From a bacterium (GTDB lineage Bacteria > Patescibacteriota > Saccharimonadia > Saccharimonadales > UBA4665): a stretch of DNA of 34,067 nt. The stretch lies in the NCBI GenBank assembly GCA_021811685.1, contig JAJZNT010000014.1:1-34067 (forward strand). Direction: 5' to 3'. The notes beneath the pieces were generated by a model. The model saw only the letters and a list, made by a program, of their open reading frames with translations, had not been told where the DNA came from and did not search any database. The position numbers were made by a program, and so were the translations under genes. Position 1 is the stretch's first letter. Every line of letters begins with the position of its first letter. Below are positions 17,472 through 25,934 of this stretch, in pieces.

Positions 17472-19745
17472 ATGACAACTAAGGACCATAAGAGTTTACA
17501 CAAAAGTCGGCAATGGGGTGCCGAAAAACGTTTAGATCCGTTGCCAATGATGCATGCAGTGCCTTCTACGGCTAAGATAAGCTTTAGTCGGATTGCTATA
17601 GTACTGACAGTTTTGCTCTGGTTTACTTATTTTATCTATACGGTAATTCGCCAGTTCTTTGAAGGCCCAGCTACCTTCAGCTTCCTACTTCAGTCAATCA
17701 TTTATCTCTCGATTGTTACGTTCTTAACCCTTTCCTCCCTGCTATATCTGATAACCCGACAAGGAGCGTTTCAGCGTTTCAAGAAGCATACAAGGGTACC
17801 GCGGGCGGAAATTGACCGCTTTTTCGATAAAAAACATCCCTCAATCACAGTTCTTATTCCCTCTTATGATGAAGAGCCTGAGGTAATCAGGAAAACGCTT
17901 ATTTCTGCGGTTCTCCAGGAATATCCATCACTTAGAGCGGTGCTGCTACTAGATAATAATCCTAATCCTAGCAATCCTGATCAGCAACTAAAGCTTAATA
18001 AAAGCCGCAAGTTAATTGAAGATATAGACGAACTGTTTAAAGAGCCCAGGGAGCTACTGGCAAAAGCTTTTAGGGAATTTGAGCGTAAAAAAACTAAGAG
18101 AGCTTATGCCAGCCTTGAGCAGATTAGGGCTTTAAGTGGTCATTACGCCTGGGCTGCCAGCTGGCTGAACAACTTAGCTGATGAAGAGACAATAGAGGAT
18201 CACGTAGACCTATTCTTTGCTAACCAGGTACTGAGAGAACTGTCTAAAGATTTAAACTTGGTAAGTCAAGCTCTGCAAACTTCAGCCCTAGAAAACGCCA
18301 AGCTTTCCAAGACCAGAATTAAACAGCTTTATATGCGCCTGAACTGGATTTTTGACTTTGATATAGACGTATTCGAGCGAAAAGGTTTTGCCTCTTTGTC
18401 TCATGAGTCCAATAAGGCGATGAACCTTAACTCATATATTGGATTAATGGGCGGCGCTTATCGGCAGCTGCCCTCTCCTGACGGGCCGGTGTTAATCCGC
18501 AGCCGGAAGGTTGAGGCTAATGATCTGGTAATTCCGGACAGCGATTTTGTTTTAACCTTAGATGCTGATTCGATTCTCTTAAGGGAATACTGTTTAAGGC
18601 TGGTTTATTTCCTTGAGCAGCCGGACAATGCCAAGGTAGCTGTGACTCAAACCCCCTACTCGTCATTTAGGGGAGCATCAACCCGCATTGAGCGCTTAGC
18701 CAGCGCCACTACTGACGTGCAGCATATTCTGCACCAGGGAATGAGTTATTATGGGGCAACCTTCTGGGTTGGCGCTAATGCTATTATCCGCAAGAAAGCG
18801 CTTGAAGATATTTGCGAGAGTGAGTGGATTGGCGGTTATGAAATAAAGAGATATATCCAGGACCGTACGGTTATTGAAGATACAGAATCCAGTATCGATT
18901 TGACGCTGCATGGTTGGAGCTTGGTTAACTATCCCGAACGCCTGAGTTATAGCGCTACTCCTCCTGACTTCGGGTCGCTAATTGTACAGCGTCGGCGCTG
19001 GGCAAACGGCGGATTACTAATTTTGCCTAAGCTTTGGTCGCATAGCCGTACTCGTAAGCGCAATAACCAACCGGTACTAATGCCCGAGCTAATGCTCAGG
19101 GTTAATTATATGGGCTCGATCGCCTGGGCCAGCTTGGGGCTGGTCTTGCTGCTGGCCTATCCGTATAACGGACGTCTGCTTTCCCCGTTCGTTATTCTGG
19201 CCGCTTTGCCCTACTTCATAGCCATGGCAAGCGATCTTAAGTACTGCGGCTATAAGCGCAGCGATGTACTAAGGGTTTACGGGTTTAACTTAATGCTGCT
19301 TCCGGTTAATATTGCCGGAGTTGCCAAATCTATTCAGCAGGCCCTGACCGGTAAGAAGATTCCTTTTGCGCGCACTCCTAAAGTTAAAAACCGGACCTTA
19401 ACTCCCGCACTGTATATTATTGCGCCGCTACTTATTATTGTTTTTTCCTTATTTACGCTATATAGGGATGAGCTGTCGCATAACTTAGGCAATGCTATCT
19501 TTGCCGGAGTTAATGCCCTCTTAACGCTTTGGGCGGTAACTGCGTTTATTGGGATTAAAAACTCGATTGTTGATTTATGGCGGGCATTTACTAATTGGCT
19601 GTATATTGAGGTGCCCGTAAAGCTTGAACAAAAAGACTTGGCCGCACAGGCGATTGACTGGAAATCTGTTTTATACCACGGTAATAACGATGACAGCACC
19701 AAGCGGAAATATGTCCCTGAAGACGAACTCTATGGAAAAGTCTAG
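17472..19745 (+). CDS. large processive GT2 glycosyltransferase (cellulose/beta-glucan synthase-like)
   Basis: PSYDEEPEVI, DADSILL, QRRRW (QxxRW) and several C-terminal TM helices. ORF track start is 17442; the ATG at 17472 is a likely alternative. Confidence 0.92.
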   Translation: MTTKDHKSLHKSRQWGAEKRLDPLPMMHAVPSTAKISFSRIAIVLTVLLWFTYFIYTVIRQFFEGPATFSFLLQSIIYLSIVTFLTLSSLLYLITRQGAFQRFKKHTRVPRAEIDRFFDKKHPSITVLIPSYDEEPEVIRKTLISAVLQEYPSLRAVLLLDNNPNPSNPDQQLKLNKSRKLIEDIDELFKEPRELLAKAFREFERKKTKRAYASLEQIRALSGHYAWAASWLNNLADEETIEDHVDLFFANQVLRELSKDLNLVSQALQTSALENAKLSKTRIKQLYMRLNWIFDFDIDVFERKGFASLSHESNKAMNLNSYIGLMGGAYRQLPSPDGPVLIRSRKVEANDLVIPDSDFVLTLDADSILLREYCLRLVYFLEQPDNAKVAVTQTPYSSFRGASTRIERLASATTDVQHILHQGMSYYGATFWVGANAIIRKKALEDICESEWIGGYEIKRYIQDRTVIEDTESSIDLTLHGWSLVNYPERLSYSATPPDFGSLIVQRRRWANGGLLILPKLWSHSRTRKRNNQPVLMPELMLRVNYMGSIAWASLGLVLLLAYPYNGRLLSPFVILAALPYFIAMASDLKYCGYKRSDVLRVYGFNLMLLPVNIAGVAKSIQQALTGKKIPFARTPKVKNRTLTPALYIIAPLLIIVFSLFTLYRDELSHNLGNAIFAGVNALLTLWAVTAFIGIKNSIVDLWRAFTNWLYIEVPVKLEQKDLAAQAIDWKSVLYHGNNDDSTKRKYVPEDELYGKV

Positions 19746-21306
19746 TTATACAACTGTCAGAAAATTGTCTCTGCTCAGGCTGCTACTGGTAGTACTAATC
19801 TTTGCCTTAATCGGTGGCGGGGTTGCTTATGCAATTCGTCAATGGAATATTAACCGAGTTATAGGGCCGCACAACCCCTGGTTTGCTTCTTACGTAGACG
19901 TTACCGCTACCCCTCTCTACCCCTTTGAGAATTTAGGTACCAGTGCTCATAAAGACGTAGTCCTGTCCTTTATTGTTTCTCTACCGTCTAAACCTTGTAC
20001 CCCTTCTTGGGGTGGTGCCTATACTATGAACCAGGCTTCAGCCTCGCTTGATCTTGATAGACGGATCGCCCGGCTGCAACAACAGGGGGGTAGCATAGCT
20101 ATCTCCTTCGGGGGAAAACTGAACCAGGAGCTGGCAAATAAGTGTACTAACCAGCAGTCATTGCTTAGCGCCTACCAGAGCGTAATTGATCGATATAAGG
20201 TAGATACGATCGACCTGGATATGGAGGGACCTACGCTTGGCAATTCGGCTGCTATGGTACGCCGTGCGGAAACTATAGCGAAGCTTCAGAACGAACGGCG
20301 AGATCACGGGGAAAAACTTGCTGTCTGGCTGACCTTACCCGTCACTCCCCAGGGCCTAAGTGAAGCCGGCACTAATGCGGTGGCTACTATGCTGGCAAAA
20401 GGAGTTGATTTGGCAGGGGTTAATATCATGACCATGGACTACGGCCAAAGCCTGGCCCCGGGACAAAACATGTTAAGCGGCTCAGAAAGCGCCGCAACTC
20501 AGACGGTGCGCCAGCTGGGTATTCTCTACCGCCGGGCCGGAATTTATCTGAATAACGGGACTCTCTGGTCGAAGCTGGGTCTTACTCCCATGATTGGTCA
20601 GAATGATAACGCCTATGAAGTGTTTACCACCTCGGACGCCAAATCCTTAAATGCATTTGCTGTTTCTAATCAAGTCGGGCGAATGTCGATGTGGTCAGCC
20701 AATCGGGATATAACCTGCGGCAGTAACTACGTCACTTTAAGTATTGTTTCTACTTCCTGTAGCGGTGTTAATGAGGGTCAGCCCGGTACGTTTGCCGAAC
20801 TTTTGGGCAAAGGCTTTACCGGAAGGATTGAGCTTAGTGCCGGCCTGATTACTAAAGCTGATACTAAGTCCAGCTATTTAAGCTCACCGGACAATCCGGC
20901 AACCAGCCCCTACCCCATATGGTCAGATAATTCCGCATATTTGGAGGGTACAAAGGTGGTGTGGCACCATAACGTTTACCAGGCTAAATGGTGGACTCAA
21001 GGTGATGTTCCCGACAATCCGGTGCTGCAAAGCTGGCAGACTCCATGGGAGCTGATTGGTCCGGTACTTCCCGGAGAGAAACCGATTCCTCAGGCAACTC
21101 TACCTGCGGGAACCTACCCTGACTGGTCAGGTACGACTATTTATAATACCGGGAACCGCGTGCTGTTTAACGGCGTGCCTTACCAGGCGAAGTGGTGGAA
21201 CCAGGGGCAGAGTCCGGCCGCAGCATCGTCCAACCCCGGAGGGTCTCCTTGGACTCCCCTGACCCAGGCGCAAATTAACGCTATCGAGAATCAGAGTAAA
21301 AGCTAA
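19732..21306 (+). CDS. GH18-like glycoside hydrolase (chitinase-like) with N-terminal TM anchor and two C-terminal CBM5/12-like modules
   Basis: DTIDLDME matches the GH18 DxxDxDxE motif. Repeats YPIWSDNSAYLEGTKVVWHHNVYQAKWWTQGDVP and YPDWSGTTIYNTGNRVLFNGVPYQAKWWNQGQSP are CBM5/12-like. Start at MEKSSY overlaps the GT2 stop by 14 nt. Confidence 0.9.
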   Translation: MEKSSYTTVRKLSLLRLLLVVLIFALIGGGVAYAIRQWNINRVIGPHNPWFASYVDVTATPLYPFENLGTSAHKDVVLSFIVSLPSKPCTPSWGGAYTMNQASASLDLDRRIARLQQQGGSIAISFGGKLNQELANKCTNQQSLLSAYQSVIDRYKVDTIDLDMEGPTLGNSAAMVRRAETIAKLQNERRDHGEKLAVWLTLPVTPQGLSEAGTNAVATMLAKGVDLAGVNIMTMDYGQSLAPGQNMLSGSESAATQTVRQLGILYRRAGIYLNNGTLWSKLGLTPMIGQNDNAYEVFTTSDAKSLNAFAVSNQVGRMSMWSANRDITCGSNYVTLSIVSTSCSGVNEGQPGTFAELLGKGFTGRIELSAGLITKADTKSSYLSSPDNPATSPYPIWSDNSAYLEGTKVVWHHNVYQAKWWTQGDVPDNPVLQSWQTPWELIGPVLPGEKPIPQATLPAGTYPDWSGTTIYNTGNRVLFNGVPYQAKWWNQGQSPAAASSNPGGSPWTPLTQAQINAIENQSKS

Positions 21307-21389
21307 CCCTATTTAGAGATCAGATGTTATGCTCAGAGTGATTTAAGGAGCATAATCTCAGGTAGTGAAATTAAAATACATTTGATGCT

Positions 21390-21935
21390 ATGAAGAAACT
21401 TACGGCGGTAATCGGTTTAGTTTTTTTAGGACTGTTGGTTTTTATTGGATATCATTTACTGCGATCTCAGCCGGCATCAACAAAGGCTCATAATCAAAAC
21501 GCTAAGCATATAGCGAAGACTGCGCCGAAACAGGCCGCGAGTCCGCTTAGTCTTTATCCTAAGACATCGCTTAATTGCAGCAGCGAAGTGTCTTTAGTTT
21601 CGCTTTCGAGGGACTATACCGTTACTAATATGGGTTGCATCGCTCCGGCGATTGCTTCGGGAGTAGTCTTTATTAAATGCAACGGTACGATCATGCAGCG
21701 TGCAACCGATGTCAGTCTTAATTGTTATCGTGCAGGTTACTATTCACTGAACGATTTGCTTAATTGCAGCGGCACGACTAATGCAGCATCCAGTCCGGTT
21801 AATTTGCTACTTAACTATACCTGTAATCTGCCTAATATGGCCGGAGCAAATGTAATCTACTCCTGCAGCGGGAATATTATTAACTATGATACTTTTAGCA
21901 TTAACTTACCCTTATCGGTTAGCTGCGGTGCTTAA
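21390..21935 (+). CDS. secreted or anchored Cys-rich hypothetical protein
   Basis: N-terminal hydrophobic segment, then repeated C-containing units (LNCSSEV, MGCIAP, IKCNGT, LNCYRAG, LNCSGTT, YTCNLP, YSCSGN, VSCGA). Confidence 0.65.
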   Translation: MKKLTAVIGLVFLGLLVFIGYHLLRSQPASTKAHNQNAKHIAKTAPKQAASPLSLYPKTSLNCSSEVSLVSLSRDYTVTNMGCIAPAIASGVVFIKCNGTIMQRATDVSLNCYRAGYYSLNDLLNCSGTTNAASSPVNLLLNYTCNLPNMAGANVIYSCSGNIINYDTFSINLPLSVSCGA

Positions 21936-21938
21936 TAG

Positions 21939-22253
21939 TTAGCTAATCTGCTTGTTATGCGTGTAACAAATATTTCTGGCGTAGTGAGAGCGTAAATCGT
22001 AGCAATTAAATTGTATGCTTAAATTGTCGATTAGTTGCTTGACGTCGTAGCGTACTTGGGATAGTTCTATTTGAGCTGAGCCGGTTTGAGAGTTAGCCTT
22101 TAGCAAAAGCTTGCTGTAGTAAAGATTGTTTAGGAAGTTAACGGTTAGTCCTGTTCCGATTGAGCAGACAATAATTAAGCTGATTAGTAAACGGATAAGT
22201 TTATCCTTCTTCCGCTCAGGTTGTCTGGCTTGCCTTTTCAGCTTGATGACCAT
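21939..22253 (-). CDS. hypothetical small membrane protein
   Basis: 104 aa, basic N-terminus then TM LIRLLISLIIVCSIGTGLTVNFL. Confidence 0.5.
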   Translation of the reverse strand: MVIKLKRQARQPERKKDKLIRLLISLIIVCSIGTGLTVNFLNNLYYSKLLLKANSQTGSAQIELSQVRYDVKQLIDNLSIQFNCYDLRSHYARNICYTHNKQIS

Positions 22254-22378
22254 TATTTTATTTATACCTATTTTCTACTATACCCCTTTAGTTAGACTGA
22301 TTTAGCAAAAAAGCGATTATGGCAAGGTTCTAACATAAAACTATTCAGAACAAATAATATTTATCTTATAGGGCTTTA

Positions 22379-24760
22379 TTATTCCTGATAACTTACGCTA
22401 AAGTTATTGTTTTCCCAAGTGTCTGCGTGATGCCAGTAGAAAGTAAAGGTTATTGAACTTTGCTTGGTGGTATTGTCTGCAGGTAAATCGACGTAGTGCA
22501 GTCCCAGTCCTGAATCGATAGTGGCGCTGTCGTTTATGGTTTTCCAGTTATCCATAGTCCAATGTACAGTTGCCGGAGCTAAGGTCTCAATGCGCAGAGT
22601 TTTGCCTCTTGGTAAGAAACGAATTTTTTGGTTAAACCGCCAGGACTTTATTTTGGACGCCGTTTGCTGATTGATATAACGCTGCACGCTTTGTTTGGGT
22701 GCATCAAACAGTCGGCCATCTTTTAATGAGCGTAGTAATTTAAGGTATTCGCCGTGAGCCCAAGCTAGGGGCATTGCTGAGCCAGTCGGTCTGCCAAGCT
22801 CTAGCCCATGTTCGGAAATTGGCGAGCTGTCCCAAACCTGCTCGGGAAACAGGCCGCCTTTGCCGCTAAAGCTTTCCATGTCGTTCTTCAACTGATTGGC
22901 ATAATCTTTATTGCCTAATGATAGTTCGTAGTGACCTCTCTCGCCGGTCAACAGCGGCCAGCCTCGTCCGATACCTACGCCGTCAAATGCTGATCCGTCT
23001 TCATGCTCACCATAGCCATCGTCGTTATAGCGGTGCCAGGTGCTCCCGCTAGGAGTATCTATCTTTAGCAGTTGATCAATAAGTTTAACCGTATCTAAGA
23101 TGCGCGGGTCGTCGGGCTTGCGCAAACCGAACCTAACCAGGGCTAAGGCATCTGGACTGATAAGATGCACCGGTTTAAGTTCCGACTTGGCATCAGGAAC
23201 ATTCTTAACGTGCACGAAAGTTTGAAAACGGTTGATTTGATCTTTATTCACTGATGCAACCCGTTCGTAGTAGCCATCAACACCATACTGCTTGCACCAG
23301 TCACTACTGTTCGTATAGAGCCAGCTATCTATGTTGTCATGCCATATATCCGCAGTTTCTCTCATTAAGTTAGCGGCTGAAGCTTCATTAGCTAAATCTG
23401 CGAAGTCGGCAGCTGCTAGCAGCGCGGAGATTTCGGCAGCTAGCGTGAAAGGCGTATATCCCGGGTCTTCTTCCCATCTGTCTTGCTGGGTTACCGGGCC
23501 GTTCCTTAAGATGTATCCGGCAGCCGAGCGAATCATCGGCCAGAACTCAAACAGATCGTCATTATTAAGCGCAGCTTCGCTATAGGCTAGGTTAACCAGC
23601 AATACAGGCAGCGCTGTCTCGTCCATTTGAATGCCGTTCCAGTACGGCGTGCCGTCAATCCACATATTTTGCGGCCAGTGACCGTCACTCTTTTGAGTAT
23701 TCTTAAGCCGCCTGAGTATGCTTTTAATTGAGCCCTGATCACCGCCTGCCAGCAGGCCTCCGGCTGACTCAACTAAATCACGAGTCCAAATTGCATGGTA
23801 TCCAATCTTATCGTCATCGCCGTTAGCATAACCCCAGGGGCTAGCTAGCCCGGCAACCAAACCGCCGTCCGGGTTCTTAGACTCATGGGTCTTAATGGTC
23901 GACATGCTGATTAACGCCAACTCATTATGGTTATTTTCTAGTTTGCTCATCGCACCATCGAGCCATGTTTGCCATTCGCTCTTATATAGATCAAGTGCTT
24001 CGTTAAACGGTTGATTTAAACTCTCAAGCGCATTATCTGTTGCCGCTTCAGCGCTGTGGGCAAAACCAAGTGCCAGAATAAACTCCCCTCCGCTATAATC
24101 GATTTCCGCAGTTAGTGCCGTATTTCCGCTTTTGGCTTCCTTATACTGCCAGTTCATTTGTTTATGTTTGTTTAAATCTTGCCAACCGTCACTCCTTCCA
24201 ACATAACCAGCCGAAGTCTTAATTAGCGGAGCTGATGCGGCTAGTGCCAGAAAACAACCGTCTCGCTCTGCCAGCAGTAGCGGTATCTCTCCCCTGTTCT
24301 CTATCCAAGCGTGGTTATTTCCGCCCATGTCTCCAAGATGTGGTGCTAGCAGCAGGTACAAATGATAATTAGAGTTCTCTTTAGGCTCAAAGCTAATTTT
24401 CTGCAGTACCACTGGACGTCTCGGGTCGCTAATCACCTGTTTTTTTATCGTGTAGTTTTTGTCCGGGCTGACATTGGTTATTTCGTAAGCCGGGACGCCT
24501 GGAGCTAGACGGATCAGGCTTGAGTCGGTCTTAGATTCTTCAGAAAAATAGTTTTCCCCGTCAGTAACTATTAGCTGCATATCGCGGGTTGAGGGTGTAT
24601 CTACTTGTGGGAAAAAGATTTCGTTTAGTACTCCCTGCCCTATAGTGAACCAAACGTTACTAGCCTCATTTAAAGCTGTACCTACCGCGTCTTTAGGCCC
24701 GGGAGCCCAGCGAGCATCGACTCCGGGCGCTCCGGGCGCTTGCTTAGCAGAGTCTGGCAT
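22379..24760 (-). CDS. GH15 family glucoamylase (glucan 1,4-alpha-glucosidase)
   Basis: Bacterial GH15 architecture: N-terminal beta domain and catalytic pattern GYHAIWTRDLVESAGGLLAGGD, DGHWPQNMWIDGTPYWNGIQMDETALPVLL, FPEQVWD. The ATG of MPDSAKQ is preceded by GGAGG. Confidence 0.93.
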   Translation of the reverse strand: MPDSAKQAPGAPGVDARWAPGPKDAVGTALNEASNVWFTIGQGVLNEIFFPQVDTPSTRDMQLIVTDGENYFSEESKTDSSLIRLAPGVPAYEITNVSPDKNYTIKKQVISDPRRPVVLQKISFEPKENSNYHLYLLLAPHLGDMGGNNHAWIENRGEIPLLLAERDGCFLALAASAPLIKTSAGYVGRSDGWQDLNKHKQMNWQYKEAKSGNTALTAEIDYSGGEFILALGFAHSAEAATDNALESLNQPFNEALDLYKSEWQTWLDGAMSKLENNHNELALISMSTIKTHESKNPDGGLVAGLASPWGYANGDDDKIGYHAIWTRDLVESAGGLLAGGDQGSIKSILRRLKNTQKSDGHWPQNMWIDGTPYWNGIQMDETALPVLLVNLAYSEAALNNDDLFEFWPMIRSAAGYILRNGPVTQQDRWEEDPGYTPFTLAAEISALLAAADFADLANEASAANLMRETADIWHDNIDSWLYTNSSDWCKQYGVDGYYERVASVNKDQINRFQTFVHVKNVPDAKSELKPVHLISPDALALVRFGLRKPDDPRILDTVKLIDQLLKIDTPSGSTWHRYNDDGYGEHEDGSAFDGVGIGRGWPLLTGERGHYELSLGNKDYANQLKNDMESFSGKGGLFPEQVWDSSPISEHGLELGRPTGSAMPLAWAHGEYLKLLRSLKDGRLFDAPKQSVQRYINQQTASKIKSWRFNQKIRFLPRGKTLRIETLAPATVHWTMDNWKTINDSATIDSGLGLHYVDLPADNTTKQSSITFTFYWHHADTWENNNFSVSYQE

Positions 24761-24783
24761 TTGTCCCACCTCCCATTTGTTAT

Positions 24784-25566
24784 TTAACCGCCGTGAGCAA
24801 AATCCGGATAGTCGGTCATTCCGCCGTCTACAAAAATAGTTCGTCCGGTTACATATGATGCCGTGTCGCTTATAAGCACCACGGCCATGCGCGCTACTTC
24901 GGAAGGTTCGCCTATACGTCTTAGGGGTATTTTCTCGAGCAGGTCATTTAGCCCCTGTTGGTTATTCCATACGTCCTGATTAATAGTGGTTTTAATTGCT
25001 CCGGGAGCCAGGGCTAAAACCCGAATGCCGTAAGGAGCAGCTTCCTGGGCTAGAGTTTTTGTCAGCATACTCAGGCCGGCTTTGGATGTGGTATAAGCAC
25101 TATGCCCTGTCCAGGCGATAATTTCATGTACCGATGATGTACTTAAGATAACGCCGGCCTTTTGCGGTACCATCCGCTTAAGCGCCTGACGCGAGCAGTA
25201 ATAGCTGCCCATTAGATTAATGTTTATTACTTTCAGCCAGTCATCGAGTTCTGAATCCCAAGTATCTGATTTAGCCCCGTCAATGCCTGCGTTGTTTACT
25301 AATATATCCACGCCGCCCCATTGGCTGTCCAGCTCATAGAACATCTTCTCTACCTGAGTAGGATCAGACACATCGGCCATGATTGAGATGGCCTCCTTAC
25401 CTTTGTTCCTAAGATCATTGACCATTTGCTCGGCAACTTCAGGGCGGGAGACGTAGTTAATGGCAACCTTAGCTCCGGCCTCAGCCAATTCATCGGCAAT
25501 AGCCGCGCCGATCCCGGAGTTGGCGCCGGTAATCAGGGCTCTTTTACCATCTAGGCGTATTTCCAT
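24784..25566 (-). CDS. SDR family oxidoreductase (glucose 1-dehydrogenase-like)
   Basis: KRALITGANSGIGAAIADELAEAGAKVAINY, NNAGI, YTTSKAGL, VDGGMTDYPDF C-terminus. Confidence 0.9.
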   Translation of the reverse strand: MEIRLDGKRALITGANSGIGAAIADELAEAGAKVAINYVSRPEVAEQMVNDLRNKGKEAISIMADVSDPTQVEKMFYELDSQWGGVDILVNNAGIDGAKSDTWDSELDDWLKVININLMGSYYCSRQALKRMVPQKAGVILSTSSVHEIIAWTGHSAYTTSKAGLSMLTKTLAQEAAPYGIRVLALAPGAIKTTINQDVWNNQQGLNDLLEKIPLRRIGEPSEVARMAVVLISDTASYVTGRTIFVDGGMTDYPDFAHGG

Positions 25567-25629
25567 GCTTACTTTTTAGCATAACCTGCTTTCAAGTATT
25601 AGTACAAGCGTTTTAGGGATATACTAATT

Positions 25630-25908
25630 ATGATGCATTGGCAGGAAACCATTCTGGCTATTGGTCAGGTCGTATTTATCATTGCTCTATTGCCTTCGGT
25701 GTTTAGTAGCGACAAGCCGGAAATCTGGACTTCGCTAATTACCGGATCGGTAGCTCTTAGTATCGCTATTACCTATGCCACGATGAAGTTACCAATAGCA
25801 GCCATATCTGCTTTTTTTAATTTTGTCTTCTGGTCAATATTAGCTATACAAAAACACCGTCAAAACCTTAATTCTAAGCATAAGACTAAACGCCATATAT
25901 CGCGTTGA
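25630..25908 (+). CDS. small membrane protein
   Basis: 92 aa with hydrophobic helices; stop TGA lies inside the hairpin preceding the MFS start. Confidence 0.65.
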   Translation: MMHWQETILAIGQVVFIIALLPSVFSSDKPEIWTSLITGSVALSIAITYATMKLPIAAISAFFNFVFWSILAIQKHRQNLNSKHKTKRHISR

Positions 25909-25934
25909 AGCGAGTATAGTCTAGGTATATGGCG
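25891..25934 (+). promoter_or_regulatory. RNA hairpin sequestering the MFS start codon
   Basis: CGCCATATA (25891-25899) is the perfect reverse complement of TATATGGCG (25926-25934), which contains the ATG at 25929-25931. Inner stem TCGC/GCGA at 25900-25903 / 25910-25913. Confidence 0.6.

Noticed and set aside
18696-19702. Minus-strand ORFs of 71 and 122 aa
   Set aside because: Antisense shadows inside the GT2 gene.
21056-21262. 68-aa plus-strand ORF
   Set aside because: Alternate frame inside the CBM region of the GH18 gene.
23331-24839. ORFs of 84, 61 and 64 aa
   Set aside because: Antisense or alternate-frame ORFs in the GH15 gene.
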